A stretch of 32,471 nt of DNA from NCBI GenBank assembly GCA_013204605.1, contig JABMNI010000077.1, forward strand, positions 1 to 32,471. The letters run 5' to 3'. Position numbers and translations under genes: made by a program. Positions 1 to 8,709 of the stretch are shown piece by piece. A model generated the notes under the pieces. The model searched no databases and had not been told where the DNA came from. It worked only from the letters and a program-made list of their open reading frames with translations. Origin of the DNA: Ignavibacteria bacterium (lineage in GTDB: Bacteria; Bacteroidota; Ignavibacteria; Kapaibacteriales; Kapaibacteriaceae). Within the stretch, counting starts at the first letter, position 1. Every line of letters begins with the position of its first letter.

Positions 1-344
1 AATCACAATGGATCAGCAATGAACTGATTCTACAATCCTCTTAACTTTGTGTACCTGTTTTTGGAGCGGGATCACTTGTGACCACATATTTCTTAAAGTG
101 TTACTAGAGCGTCACATGGATATGTGTCGTTGCGTTGCAAGGATATGCGTCGTTGCGTTGCAAGGTTATAGGACATTGAGCCGCTGTGTGCCCGGTGGGT
201 TTTACCCGAGCTGGCGCCTACCAGGATCACTCATTAGGGTATGATGTATAAGAATTGGGCGCTCCAGCATCAGACTATTCAACCACGTGAGCTTGTCGGC
301 TAAAATGCGACCAACCAGGAATTTGATGTGGTTTTGGCACACCG
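1..344. other. Non-coding stretch downstream of dnaA
   Basis: No reading frame here looks like a gene: the only open frame of note (about 65 codons on the plus strand near 47-244) is low in complexity and partly made of the tandem repeat at 118-163. I see no tRNA or known RNA gene. It is best read as the 3' flank of dnaA plus whatever lies to the left of the window. Confidence 0.6.
118..163 (+). repeat. Tandem duplication, 23-bp unit, two copies
   Basis: Positions 118-140 and 141-163 are the same 23-bp string (GGATATG then a GTTGCGTTGCAA end) with a single T/C difference. The two copies are directly adjacent. They lie in non-coding DNA about 300 bp downstream of dnaA. Function unknown. Confidence 0.85.
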
Positions 345-378
345 AAAAAGAGGCTGCCCGCTTTTGCGAACAACCTCT
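345..378 (-). terminator. Intrinsic terminator of dnaA
   Basis: Read on the minus strand, 377 to 350 forms a 12-bp stem (GAGGTTGTTCGC against GCGGGCAGCCTC, with three G-U pairs) closed by an AAAA loop and followed by TTTTT at 349-345. It lies about 90 bp past the dnaA stop in the right orientation. On the plus strand the G-U pairs become mismatches, so it should act only for leftward transcription. Confidence 0.75.
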
Positions 379-381
379 CAT

Positions 382-440
382 TAAAGTCTTCTTCCTACAT
401 TCGTAATTGCTAATTCACTTTAAAAGTCTTCTTCCTACAT
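382..440. repeat. Direct repeat, 40-bp period, in dnaA 3' flank
   Basis: The 17-bp string AAGTCTTCTTCCTACAT occurs at 384-400 and again at 424-440, each followed by a T/A-rich tail built from TAATT and CTTAAT words. It lies between the dnaA stop and its terminator, so it is probably transcribed in the dnaA 3' UTR. Confidence 0.75.
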
Positions 441-468
441 CCTTAATCTTTAATCCTCAATCCTTAAT

Positions 469-1962
469 TCATTTATTAAGCGCTTTGCGTAAAAACTCCA
501 CATCCTGCCGAATATTCTTATCCGTATCGATGTAGTTCAGGATTTGTTGACAAGAATGGAGAACGGTGGTGTGGTCGCGTCCGCCAAAGTGGGCACCAAT
601 GCTCTTCAGACTCATCCTCGTTAGCTTTTTGGCGAGGTACATGCACATCTGCCGTGCCAGCACCACTTCGTGCTTACGCGTCTTGGCGGATAGCTTGGCA
701 ATTTCCTGCTTGTAGTAGGCACTTACTTCGCGTTTGATGTCTTCGATGGTTATCTCGATGGCCGATGGCGAGTTGGTGATGTTTCGCACCACGTCGCGCG
801 CTAGGTCGAGCGTCAGTTCGCGTCCGTCAAGGGTGACCTTGGCAAGCAGCGAAATCAGGCATCCTTCAATCTCTCTGACGCTAGAAGCAACGTGACGTGC
901 AATATGCTCGAGCACATCGCCCGGCAAATCCACGCCTTCTTCCATGCTTTTCTGCTGCAGGATGGCCATTCTTGTTTCGAAGTCAGGGGGCTGCATGTCT
1001 GCAACTAGACCCCATTGGAAACGAGAAATTAGCCGCTCATCAACATCCGCCAAATCCTTTGGCTGCCTGTCGCTGGTAAGAATTACCTGTTTTCCGGCCT
1101 GGTGCAATGCGTTAAACGTGTGGAAAAACATGTCCTGGGTACGTTCTTTGCCACCCAGAAACTGTATATCATCAACTACAATTACATCAACTCCGCGGTA
1201 GAAGTTGGTGAACTCCGACATCTTATTAGCCTGAATGGCATTGATGTATTCCATTGTGAACCGCTCGGAGCTTGAGTACAACACCTTTGCATGACGGTTG
1301 CGCTGGAGGATTCGGTTGCCTATGGCTTGTACAAGGTGGGTCTTACCTAGACCTGTTGGACCATATATCACCAACGGATTATACCGTGTTTTTCCCGGGT
1401 TATCTGCCACGGCCATGGCCGCAGAGGTTGCCAACTGGTTGTTCTCGCCTCGGATAAAATTCTCGAACGTATACCGAGGGTTGAAGTACGAAGGATAATA
1501 GATGGCATTCTTAATCGGGGCTTCGGCCGAAAACGGCAATGCCGGCTGCGCAGGTGTGCCACGTGAGCCCGGAAGCCGAATGGTGCTCTGCGTCTGATCC
1601 TCAGCACTCTCGTCCATTACCACCTGGTACTGGAGCTTCGACTTCGTGCCCAGTACTTTTTGGATGGTTTTTTGCATCAACGATGAATAGTGTTGCTCTA
1701 TCCACTCGTAAAAAAACTGACTAGGAACTTCTATGGTCAGTTGTGATCCATCGTAGCTCATGGGGCGCATCTGTTCGAACCAGGTCTTAAATACCTGCCC
1801 CGATACATTATCACGGATGATTTCCAAACACCGAGCCCAAAGGGTCTCGACATCTGAAGATCCGCCGTTCTGTTCAGAACGTCCCATTCTTTTCTCTACG
1901 GTGGCAGCCGGTAACTCTTCATTTGAGCTAGAAAATAGGTTTAACGTCTCAGTCTTTCTCAC
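469..1962 (-). CDS. dnaA: Chromosomal replication initiator protein DnaA
   Basis: DnaA is the AAA+ ATPase that binds DnaA boxes at the origin and opens it for replication. The 497-residue product has the normal layout: domain I (about 38-110), a short linker, the AAA+ core with Walker A GPTGLGKTH (201-209) and Walker B VIVVDDIQF (260-268), and domain IV with the DNA-recognition signature GGRDHTTVLHS (460-470). The start is a GTG at 1962 preceded by a very strong ribosome site (GGAGGAGG, 1979-1972) about nine bases upstream; the next in-frame ATG (residue 26) has no such site. The N-terminal ~35 residues before domain I are a polar extension. The gene is divergent from tatC; the spacer carries a perfect DnaA box and a candidate promoter, so autoregulation is plausible. 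Certain as to identity. Confidence 0.98.
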   Translation of the reverse strand: MRKTETLNLFSSSNEELPAATVEKRMGRSEQNGGSSDVETLWARCLEIIRDNVSGQVFKTWFEQMRPMSYDGSQLTIEVPSQFFYEWIEQHYSSLMQKTIQKVLGTKSKLQYQVVMDESAEDQTQSTIRLPGSRGTPAQPALPFSAEAPIKNAIYYPSYFNPRYTFENFIRGENNQLATSAAMAVADNPGKTRYNPLVIYGPTGLGKTHLVQAIGNRILQRNRHAKVLYSSSERFTMEYINAIQANKMSEFTNFYRGVDVIVVDDIQFLGGKERTQDMFFHTFNALHQAGKQVILTSDRQPKDLADVDERLISRFQWGLVADMQPPDFETRMAILQQKSMEEGVDLPGDVLEHIARHVASSVREIEGCLISLLAKVTLDGRELTLDLARDVVRNITNSPSAIEITIEDIKREVSAYYKQEIAKLSAKTRKHEVVLARQMCMYLAKKLTRMSLKSIGAHFGGRDHTTVLHSCQQILNYIDTDKNIRQDVEFLRKALNK

Positions 1963-1999
1963 TCAACAAGTCCTCCTCCGCGTGCTGCGGTGTTTATTC

Positions 2000-2028
2000 A
2001 ATTTATGTTCGTAATAGGTGGGGTGCAA
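2000..2028 (-). promoter_or_regulatory. Candidate sigma-70 promoter of dnaA
   Basis: On the minus strand, TTGCAC (2028-2023) and TAAATT (2005-2000) stand 17 bp apart, followed by the dnaA ribosome site at 1979-1972. The match to a housekeeping promoter is good but found by eye only. Confidence 0.4.
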
Positions 2029-2047
2029 AAATGGCGTTTTATTTATG

Positions 2048-2056
2048 TTATCCACA
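2048..2056 (+). promoter_or_regulatory. DnaA box (TTATCCACA) in the dnaA-tatC spacer
   Basis: The nine bases at 2048-2056 match the strongest known DnaA box exactly. It lies about 20 bp upstream of the candidate dnaA promoter in an AT-rich spacer (about 2035-2160). I found no second perfect box in the spacer, so it may be an autoregulatory site, part of oriC, or both. Confidence 0.65.
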
Positions 2057-2181
2057 AGAAAAATATTTGGTCCAAGTGAACATTTATTTCTTGCATAATT
2101 CAAAAGAAGTTTAACGAGTATTTAATTAACCAGTCTTTTTCGCTCCGTATCTTCGTATTCAATCAATCGTCGCAAAGAAAC

Positions 2182-2934
2182 ATGAGCAGCAATCAGGAGA
2201 CTGACACCAACAAAGGTAATGAAATGAGTTTTCTTGGTCATCTGGAAGAACTTCGTTCCAGAATTACCAAGGCGGTCGTATTCATATTGATAGGCGCAGG
2301 CATCGCGGCTTTCTTCCGCGATTGGATAATGAACGAAGTGTTGTTGAGTCCCGCAACTAACGCAAATATTAAACTTCAAAACCTCGAACCATTTGGTCAA
2401 GCGTTTCTTTTGTTTAAAGTAATATTTTTTTCGGGACTGGTTATTTCGTTTCCGTTGGTCATTCATCAGGTTTGGCGTTTTGTTACCCCCGGATTGCATT
2501 CACACGAACGCGCGTATGCCCGGTGGATTACCTTATTTACATCGTTGTGTTTTTTAGCCGGTGTTGCATTCGGATACTTCATGCTCATTCCAAGTATGAT
2601 GGACTATATCAACGTTGTTTCAAATCCGAATATCTCAGATAATATTTCAACCTCGGCATACTTCTCGTTTTTCATCAATATGGTTCTTGCATCGGGAATG
2701 ATTTTTGAGTTGCCAATGGTAACGTGGGTTTTGGCGCGCATGGGAATTGTTACTTCGAAGTTGATGATTCGGTACCGCCGACATTCCATAGTTGCCATTT
2801 TAATTATTGCTGCTGTTATTACTCCTACTCCCGATCCAATTACGCAACTTATGGTTGCAGTTCCGCTGTATATTCTGTATGAAATTAGCGTGGGTATTGC
2901 TGCGGCAACGCAAAAGAAACGAGAAGCGAAATGA
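2182..2934 (+). CDS. tatC: Sec-independent (Tat) protein translocase subunit TatC
   Basis: TatC is the inner-membrane receptor of the twin-arginine pathway, which exports folded proteins. The 250-residue product has the family's six-helix pattern and its signature sites: MSFLGHLEELRSR at residues 15-27, a TPGLHSHERAYAR segment after the second helix, a conserved FE pair in the middle, the RYRRH stretch, and ITPTPDPITQ before the last helix. An alternative start at residue 15 (2224) has an AAAGG site and would begin right at the family's conserved N-terminus. It heads a plus-strand run and overlaps the next gene by 4 bp (ATGA). A probable Tat substrate, the glycosylasparaginase, lies in the same window. 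No tatA is visible here. Confidence 0.96.
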   Translation: MSSNQETDTNKGNEMSFLGHLEELRSRITKAVVFILIGAGIAAFFRDWIMNEVLLSPATNANIKLQNLEPFGQAFLLFKVIFFSGLVISFPLVIHQVWRFVTPGLHSHERAYARWITLFTSLCFLAGVAFGYFMLIPSMMDYINVVSNPNISDNISTSAYFSFFINMVLASGMIFELPMVTWVLARMGIVTSKLMIRYRRHSIVAILIIAAVITPTPDPITQLMVAVPLYILYEISVGIAAATQKKREAK

Positions 2935-3917
2935 CAATACCGTCGTCGCTTAGTCACATTGTAGAACCCGTTGCCGATCACCTTGAAGAGTTCGACGGAT
3001 TTCTAAAAGCGCAACTGAAATCGAACGCCGCTTTGTTAGACACTGTAATCAGATACATTTTGCGGCAGCGCGGCAAACGAGTGCGTCCTACGTTGGTATT
3101 TCTCGCAGCAGGGATGTGCGGTAGTATTACGCGCAGAACCTACGTTGCAGCAACCATGGTTGAGCTACTGCATACAGCAACGTTGGTGCATGATGATGTG
3201 GTGGATAGTAGCAACGAACGGCGCGGCATGGCGTCCATAAATGCCGTATGGAAAAACAAGATTGCTGTTTTAGTGGGCGATTTTCTTTTGTCAAAGGGGC
3301 TTCTCATTGCGGTGAATAACGGTGAATATGATTTTTTGAAAATCACATCCGATGCTGTGCGACGCTTAAGCGAGGGCGAGTTATTGCAGATACAGAAGAG
3401 CAGACAAAAAACAATCGACGAAGCCACATACTTCAAAATCATTTCCGACAAAACTGCATCGTTGATATCCACTTGCTGTGCTATTGGTGCTGTAAGCGCA
3501 ACTGAAAGTGAAATCGAGCGAAATGCACTTTCGCAGTACGGTGAGTTAGTTGGCCTAGCGTTTCAAATTCGAGATGATGTTTTAGATTATACGTCTCGAA
3601 CCAAAATTCTGGGAAAGCCCGTTGGCAATGATATCCGCGATCAGAAAATCACGCTTCCACTTTTGTATGCGTGCAAGAATGCTGAGCCATCGGCAGCGCG
3701 TGCAATAGTGCGGTTAGTTAAGGGTAAAAAACCAACAGATGCAGTGGTTCAAAGAGTTATGGATTTTGTTAACACATATAACGGCGTAGTGGATGCCCAA
3801 GCAAAGGCGCAGGAATTATCAGACCAGGCGAAGAAATTGTTGTCGGAATTCCCCGATAGTGAGCACAAAAGCGCCTTGATTGATTTTTCTAATTTTGTTG
3901 TAAGTAGAACGTCTTAA
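2931..3917 (+). CDS. Long-chain polyprenyl diphosphate synthase (IspB-like)
   Basis: This trans-prenyltransferase adds isopentenyl diphosphate units to an allylic primer to make the side chain of a respiratory quinone. The 328-residue product has the GKRVRP substrate motif (48-53), the first Asp-rich motif DDVVD (88-92) and the second DDVLD (215-219) inside FQIRDDVLDY. Small residues (Ala/Thr) stand four to five positions before the first motif, where bulky aromatics would stop chain growth, so a long (C35-C40 type) product is likely; the exact length cannot be read from sequence. The start overlaps the tatC stop by 4 bp, so translation is probably coupled. Confidence 0.93.
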   Translation: MTIPSSLSHIVEPVADHLEEFDGFLKAQLKSNAALLDTVIRYILRQRGKRVRPTLVFLAAGMCGSITRRTYVAATMVELLHTATLVHDDVVDSSNERRGMASINAVWKNKIAVLVGDFLLSKGLLIAVNNGEYDFLKITSDAVRRLSEGELLQIQKSRQKTIDEATYFKIISDKTASLISTCCAIGAVSATESEIERNALSQYGELVGLAFQIRDDVLDYTSRTKILGKPVGNDIRDQKITLPLLYACKNAEPSAARAIVRLVKGKKPTDAVVQRVMDFVNTYNGVVDAQAKAQELSDQAKKLLSEFPDSEHKSALIDFSNFVVSRTS

Positions 3918-3946
3918 CTCGTTCAAATCTTTTTAGAGGTTCAAAT

Positions 3947-4648
3947 ATGCAAGACATGAAGGCTAACACTTTTAGCCACGCAATAACGCCCGACGTTTTA
4001 AGCGCGTATGTTCAAAAAGTTTACGCCTGGATGGTTGGCGGGCTAATCATCACGTCGCTCACTGCTCTTGGAGTGTCCAGTTCACCCGAAATTTTGGCGG
4101 CCGTGTTTGGAACACCACTCCGTTGGGTTGTAATGTTAGGTCCGCTGGCCATGGTGTGGATTCTTGCGTCGCGCGTAGACAACATGAAACCCAGCACCGC
4201 TGCCGGAATGTTCATCGGTTTCTCCGCGTTAATTGGCGTTAGTTTGTCGTCGATCTTTGTGGTCTACGAGCTTGGAAGCATCTTCCAAGTATTTCTAATT
4301 GCCGCAGGAATGTATGGCACTGCTGCCGTGTACGGATTTGTTACTAAGCGAGATCTAACCGGCATGGGCTCGTTTCTGTTCATGGGTTTGATAGGCATTA
4401 TACTTGCATCGGTAGTAAATATATTTATGAACTCTGGTGCACTCGATTGGGCCATCAGCCTAATTGGAGTTGCAATTTTTACTGGGCTTACTGCTTACGA
4501 CATGCAGCGGATTAAGGATCAAGCCATAGTAATGTATGCCGGCAACGAGCTGGCAACGAAGCGGTCAATTTTGAGTGCGTTATCGTTGTACCTGAATTTT
4601 ATAAACCTATTCTTGTTCCTACTGCGTATGTTGGGCAGTCGCCGCTAA
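3947..4648 (+). CDS. Bax inhibitor-1 / YccA family membrane protein
   Basis: A 233-residue integral membrane protein with about seven hydrophobic helices, matching the BI-1/YccA/YbhL family (UPF0005). The family hallmark AYDMQRIKDQ lies near the C-terminus, followed by the typical last helix ALSLYLNFINLFLFLLRML. Bacterial members include pH-gated calcium-leak channels and FtsH-associated proteins; the role here is not known. An AGAGG ribosome site (about 3933-3938) precedes the ATG. It is third in the tatC run, separated from the gene before it by 29 bp. Confidence 0.9.
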   Translation: MQDMKANTFSHAITPDVLSAYVQKVYAWMVGGLIITSLTALGVSSSPEILAAVFGTPLRWVVMLGPLAMVWILASRVDNMKPSTAAGMFIGFSALIGVSLSSIFVVYELGSIFQVFLIAAGMYGTAAVYGFVTKRDLTGMGSFLFMGLIGIILASVVNIFMNSGALDWAISLIGVAIFTGLTAYDMQRIKDQAIVMYAGNELATKRSILSALSLYLNFINLFLFLLRMLGSRR

Positions 4649-4672
4649 TAGCGCGCACACGAAATCAGCCCA

Positions 4673-5689
4673 ATGGAAATTACCACACCAGCCCTTGCCT
4701 CTTTCGCCGTAACCGCATCAGAACTTCTGATGCTGGGTAAGACGGAGGAGGCCCTCCAACTCTCCGCCGATGGTGTACGCACCTTCCCGGATTATGTAGG
4801 GGGCTATGTGTTACTCGCACGCGCGTATCAGGCCATTGGATACACTGATGATGCCCGCGTAATTCTTACCGAAGCTCAGCGTCGGTTTCCGTGGTATCAG
4901 CTAGATGATGCTGTTCTACGCGCAGAACCTGTCTCTGAATTGAATGCCCCGTCAGTGCCAGTCACTGAGAATATTTCTCACACTGAATCTGCACCTGTTG
5001 AAATCTACCAACAGTCTGTGCCCGCTATGCGTCCGGCCGTGGCTGGTCCATTTTCACATCACAGTCCGCTTCGCATTATCGAAATGGCGCAGCCAACTTC
5101 CGATACTCGAATTATCCGCAGCTCGAGCGTGAGAGTAATTCCGGGTTTGGAGTTTACATCGCTAACCGTACAAACGCACGGACAGCGCACTAAAAGATCG
5201 CCGCTTCTTCTGCCCGAGCTGAAGCCAATGCGGAGATTCGAGCCAACGCCGACAGCCAAGCCAATACCGGCAGCCAAGTCAACAACGACAGCCACGCCAG
5301 CAACGGCAGTGGCAAATTCGATGTCACCTGCGCTTACTTCATCACCTGCGCAAACGAGTACTGCCCAGCCTGATGTTGTTAAAGAGCAACAGCAAACACA
5401 AGGCGCATCGACGGAACAGAAAATTGTTAGCCTGGAAGAATTGGCAGAACGAATTAGTAAGGCGCGAATAAATGCCGATGAGTTGGTTGACCGCAAACCT
5501 GCGCCCGATCCTATTGCCGAACATAGGCAGCGAGTTGTTACCGAAACCTTGGCTAACATTTATATGAGTCAGAAAAATTACACCAAGGCAATTGAATCAT
5601 TCCGAATTCTCAAGAAGAACAAACCAGATCAAGCGGCAAAATTTGAGGCGCGCATTCAGGAATGTCTAAAACTCGACGCAGCCCAATAG
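4673..5689 (+). CDS. Tetratricopeptide-repeat protein with Pro/Thr/Ala-rich linker
   Basis: The 338-residue product has TPR-like helices at the N-terminus (about 10-75: leucine/alanine-rich repeats ending in a PDYVGGYVLLARAY stretch) and one clear TPR at the C-terminus (about 285-330: ETLANIYMSQKNYTKAIESF). Between them is about 200 residues of low-complexity linker rich in Pro, Thr, Ala and Ser, with runs such as PTPTAKPIPAAKSTTTATPA. No signal peptide is seen, so it is probably cytoplasmic or peripheral. It lies 17 bp before the Lpt permease gene and is probably co-transcribed. TPRs imply a scaffold or adaptor role; the partner is unknown. Confidence 0.75.
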   Translation: MEITTPALASFAVTASELLMLGKTEEALQLSADGVRTFPDYVGGYVLLARAYQAIGYTDDARVILTEAQRRFPWYQLDDAVLRAEPVSELNAPSVPVTENISHTESAPVEIYQQSVPAMRPAVAGPFSHHSPLRIIEMAQPTSDTRIIRSSSVRVIPGLEFTSLTVQTHGQRTKRSPLLLPELKPMRRFEPTPTAKPIPAAKSTTTATPATAVANSMSPALTSSPAQTSTAQPDVVKEQQQTQGASTEQKIVSLEELAERISKARINADELVDRKPAPDPIAEHRQRVVTETLANIYMSQKNYTKAIESFRILKKNKPDQAAKFEARIQECLKLDAAQ

Positions 5690-5706
5690 CCCCCTAGCCA
5701 ATACAC

Positions 5707-7071
5707 ATGATTTTATGGCGCTACATATTACGCTCATTAACTGCGCCTTTCTTTTTTGGCACATCGGTTATCATGGCCGTGTTCCTGCTTACCCACCTAA
5801 TTCGATACGTTACTGACCTTGCCAGCAAGGGCATAGAGGTGATGGTGATTGCGGAATTCGTGGTGCTAAACCTTTCGTGGATTGTGGTGCTGGCCATTCC
5901 CATAGGCGTGCTGTTTGCAACGGTAATGGCGTTCGGTGCAATGTCCGCCGCTAACGAAGTAACAGTAATGAAGGCCAGTGGTATGGGGCTGTTTAAAATG
6001 ATGGCGCCCGTGCTGGTGGCTGGTTGTATGTTATGGGGCTTTACGTTTTGGTACACAGATAATGTGTTGCCCGACACGAATTTGCGTTTGAGTACGATGA
6101 TGCGCGATATTCAACGATTGAAGCCCACGTTTGCAATTGAGGCGGGAAGATTTACTACGCAGGTAGATGGATACACTATTCTTGCGCGCCGTGTGGATTC
6201 GGCTGGGGTGATGTACGGCGTAACGATTTACGATAAATCCCGAACAAACCGAATGAACGTAGTGAATGCCGATACCGGTCGCCTGGCATTTTCGCCGTCG
6301 CTCACACGTTTGGTGCTGCAGTTGTATCACGGTGAAGTTCATCAGTCGAGTAAGATGAGTCCGAACGAGTATCGTGTGGTGGAATTCGACCGACATCAAA
6401 TCACAATGCTTGCCGACAGATTTTTCTTCGAGCAAACAGATGCAAATGGAACGTCGCGCAGTGACCGTGAAATGAGCATTGCTGATATGAAGGCCATTGT
6501 GGCGCGCACCGATAGCAGTTACAACGTTAGTTCGCAGCGGTTCGATTCGGTGTTGCACCGGCACGTTAGTACAATTCTTACGCCGTCGGTTTTTGTGACC
6601 GACACCAGCAGTCGTGCCAACAAAAATATTAACGCACTCAACAGAGCATTGGCGCTAACATCCACAGCTCGTGCCGAACTCGAAGGCGAAACCAGCAGAA
6701 GAGATGCTGACTTCAACATTTCTAATAAGTACCTTGTTGAGATTTATAAGAAGTACGCAATTCCTGCAGCGTGCATTCTATTTGTGTTAGTAGGATGTCC
6801 GCTGGGAATCCTTACAAAGGGCGGCAATTTTGGACTCAGCTCAGCCATTTCACTTGGCTTTTACATCCTGTATTGGATTGCGCTGATTGGAGGTGAGAAG
6901 CTTGCCGATCGTGGCATTCTCTCACCGGCAGTTGCAATGTGGCTAGGCAACTTTGTGATGTTGGTAATCGGAATTCTTGTAACGCTTAAGGTGAATTACG
7001 AGTTGAATCTTACGCAGTGGGTGAAGAATCTTTTCGCTAAGAGTGCCCGACGCAAACCACTCCCGCTGTAA
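5707..7071 (+). CDS. LptF/LptG family LPS export permease
   Basis: LptF and LptG are the inner-membrane permeases of the LptB2FG transporter that pulls lipopolysaccharide from the membrane towards the outer membrane. The 454-residue product shows the YjgP/YjgQ layout: three N-terminal helices (about 10-125) starting with LWRYILRSLTAPFFFGT, the conserved NEVTVMKASGMG segment (about 80-91), a periplasmic domain of about 200 residues with the ILARRVDS strand, and three C-terminal helices with PLGILTKGGNFGLS. Length is longer than E. coli LptF/G (about 360) because the periplasmic part has a Ser/Asn-rich insert. Whether it is LptF or LptG cannot be settled here; no lptB lies nearby. It ends the plus-strand run, convergent with purK. 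Confidence 0.9.
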   Translation: MILWRYILRSLTAPFFFGTSVIMAVFLLTHLIRYVTDLASKGIEVMVIAEFVVLNLSWIVVLAIPIGVLFATVMAFGAMSAANEVTVMKASGMGLFKMMAPVLVAGCMLWGFTFWYTDNVLPDTNLRLSTMMRDIQRLKPTFAIEAGRFTTQVDGYTILARRVDSAGVMYGVTIYDKSRTNRMNVVNADTGRLAFSPSLTRLVLQLYHGEVHQSSKMSPNEYRVVEFDRHQITMLADRFFFEQTDANGTSRSDREMSIADMKAIVARTDSSYNVSSQRFDSVLHRHVSTILTPSVFVTDTSSRANKNINALNRALALTSTARAELEGETSRRDADFNISNKYLVEIYKKYAIPAACILFVLVGCPLGILTKGGNFGLSSAISLGFYILYWIALIGGEKLADRGILSPAVAMWLGNFVMLVIGILVTLKVNYELNLTQWVKNLFAKSARRKPLPL

Positions 7072-7118
7072 CCACCCAATCAGCCCGACGCAACACTTTC
7101 AGCGAAACACACAGCCCC

Positions 7119-8282
7119 TTACCAGACAAATTTTTCGAGCGCGGCGTTTGCTTTTTGGAACGCCTCGTCTACGGTGTTTGCGGTGGCGGTTAGGTGACCC
7201 ATCTTGCGTCCAACGCGGACATCTTTCTTGCCGTACAAGTGCAACGAAACATCGTGCACTTTTAGCATCTCCACCACACTATCCGGAATGCCGCTACCTG
7301 TGCGTTCGCCCAGCAGATTAATCATGCAGGCAGCAGGAACGCGCATGGCTGCCGAGCCGAGGGGCATATTGGTGACGGCACGAATACAGTTTTCGAATTG
7401 CGAAGTGTAACAGGCCTCGATGGTGTAGTGTCCGCTATTGTGCGGCCGCGGCGCGATCTCATTAAACACAATCTCACCGTCATCGCGTAAAAACATTTCA
7501 ACACCAAAAACACCCACGCCACTAATTGCCTCAACACACTGCACAGCAATTTGCTGAGCACGTTCCTGTTGTTCAACTGGGATTTGTGCTGGCGCAATAA
7601 CTGTCACGCAAATGTGACCCTGTTGAATTGTTTGCACGCACGGATACACCTGAATTTCGCCGCGCTTATTACGTGCAACCATTACGGCCAATTCCTTGGT
7701 GAACGAAACAAACTCTTCGGCCATCAAGTCGCGTTGCGTTTCGCCCTCTTTAAATTTTCGCCAAACCAAATCAAATTCCGTCTCACGCTTCACAGTGTAA
7801 TTACCATATCCATCGTAACCATACTTCCGCGTTTTAATCATGAACGGATAACCAAATTCCTCCGCAGCTTTTGCAAGATCAGCCTTGGTTTGAATTTCCA
7901 TAAACCTCGGTACGGGCACACCGGCATGTTGAAACGTTGTTTTTTGCGTGAATTTATCTTGCACTAACTCCATCGTTTCGGCCGTTGGAAAAACAAACCG
8001 CGACTCTCCAATTCTTCGTAGAATGCTCGGATCGATAAACTCATTTTCGAGCGTAATCATATCCGACGCTTTAATAAACGCCAAAAGATCAGCCTCGTTC
8101 TCCCACCCATCAGTGAACTCCAACTTTGTCATTACCCCTGCCGGCGAATCGGCACCATTCTCGATTACAGCAACACGAAGCCCCATTTTATAAGCTTCTT
8201 GCGCAATCATTTTTGCCAGCTGTCCGCCGCCAAGAATTCCCAACGTAAAAGTTTCAGACGGATTATAGATTGATGGTAACAT
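7119..8282 (-). CDS. purK: N5-carboxyaminoimidazole ribonucleotide synthase PurK
   Basis: PurK is an ATP-grasp enzyme of de novo purine synthesis that uses ATP and bicarbonate to convert AIR to N5-CAIR, which PurE then rearranges. The 387-residue product opens with the Rossmann-like LGILGGGQLAKM (about 14-25), has the ATP-grasp nucleotide-binding strands (YPFMIKTRKYGYDGYGN), the central acid residues (EMFLRDDGEIVFNEIAPRPHNSGHYT) and the usual C-terminal domain with LHLYGK and GRKMGHLT. The signature NEIAPRPHNSGH is diagnostic. It is the last gene of the leftward prfB-sirtuin-acpS-purK run, 49 bp after acpS. purE is not in this window. Confidence 0.97.
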   Translation of the reverse strand: MLPSIYNPSETFTLGILGGGQLAKMIAQEAYKMGLRVAVIENGADSPAGVMTKLEFTDGWENEADLLAFIKASDMITLENEFIDPSILRRIGESRFVFPTAETMELVQDKFTQKTTFQHAGVPVPRFMEIQTKADLAKAAEEFGYPFMIKTRKYGYDGYGNYTVKRETEFDLVWRKFKEGETQRDLMAEEFVSFTKELAVMVARNKRGEIQVYPCVQTIQQGHICVTVIAPAQIPVEQQERAQQIAVQCVEAISGVGVFGVEMFLRDDGEIVFNEIAPRPHNSGHYTIEACYTSQFENCIRAVTNMPLGSAAMRVPAACMINLLGERTGSGIPDSVVEMLKVHDVSLHLYGKKDVRVGRKMGHLTATANTVDEAFQKANAALEKFVW

Positions 8283-8331
8283 AGGTTGTGTTGATTTCTG
8301 TGTTTTGTTGCATTCTTTTGAAAGGGGCTTT

Positions 8332-8709
8332 TCAGTTTACCGATTCAATTACCACTACGGCCACCGCAATTGTGGCAGTATGCGAAAGTGTGACGTGAAT
8401 TTTGTGATTATGCCAGCGTTCGTGCATGAGACCAGAGAGTTCGATTTCCGGTAGACCACTTTTTTGATTCTTTATTCCAACAACTTTAAAACTCATTCCA
8501 TCGCGCATGCCCGTACCGATAGCTTTCGAAAAAGCTTCTTTAGCGGCGAAGCGCGCTGCATAGTGTAAAAATTTTGTGTCGCCAAAATGCTCACAGTAGT
8601 CTATTTCCGTCTGATTAAATACCTTGGTCAAAAACCTTTCGCCGTATTCTTCAAACGAATGTTTGATGCGTGCTACATCCACAACGTCGGTTCCAATTCC
8701 AACTATCAT
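8332..8709 (-). CDS. acpS: Holo-[acyl-carrier-protein] synthase AcpS
   Basis: AcpS transfers the 4'-phosphopantetheine of coenzyme A to acyl carrier protein, activating it for fatty acid synthesis. The 125-residue product is of normal size and carries both family motifs: GIGTDVVDVARI with metal ligand Asp8, and RFAAKEAFSKAIGTG with Glu58. The C-terminal HVTLSHTATIAVAVVV strand is also typical. Its ATG overlaps the stop of the sirtuin gene by 4 bp (ATGA), so it is probably translated from the same transcript. Confidence 0.97.
   Translation of the reverse strand: MIVGIGTDVVDVARIKHSFEEYGERFLTKVFNQTEIDYCEHFGDTKFLHYAARFAAKEAFSKAIGTGMRDGMSFKVVGIKNQKSGLPEIELSGLMHERWHNHKIHVTLSHTATIAVAVVVIESVN

Noticed and set aside
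5059-5559. 166-codon minus-strand frame across the TPR protein gene
   Set aside because: It is the antisense of the Pro/Thr/Ala-rich linker; its Val/Ser/Ala-rich content is a shadow of that bias.
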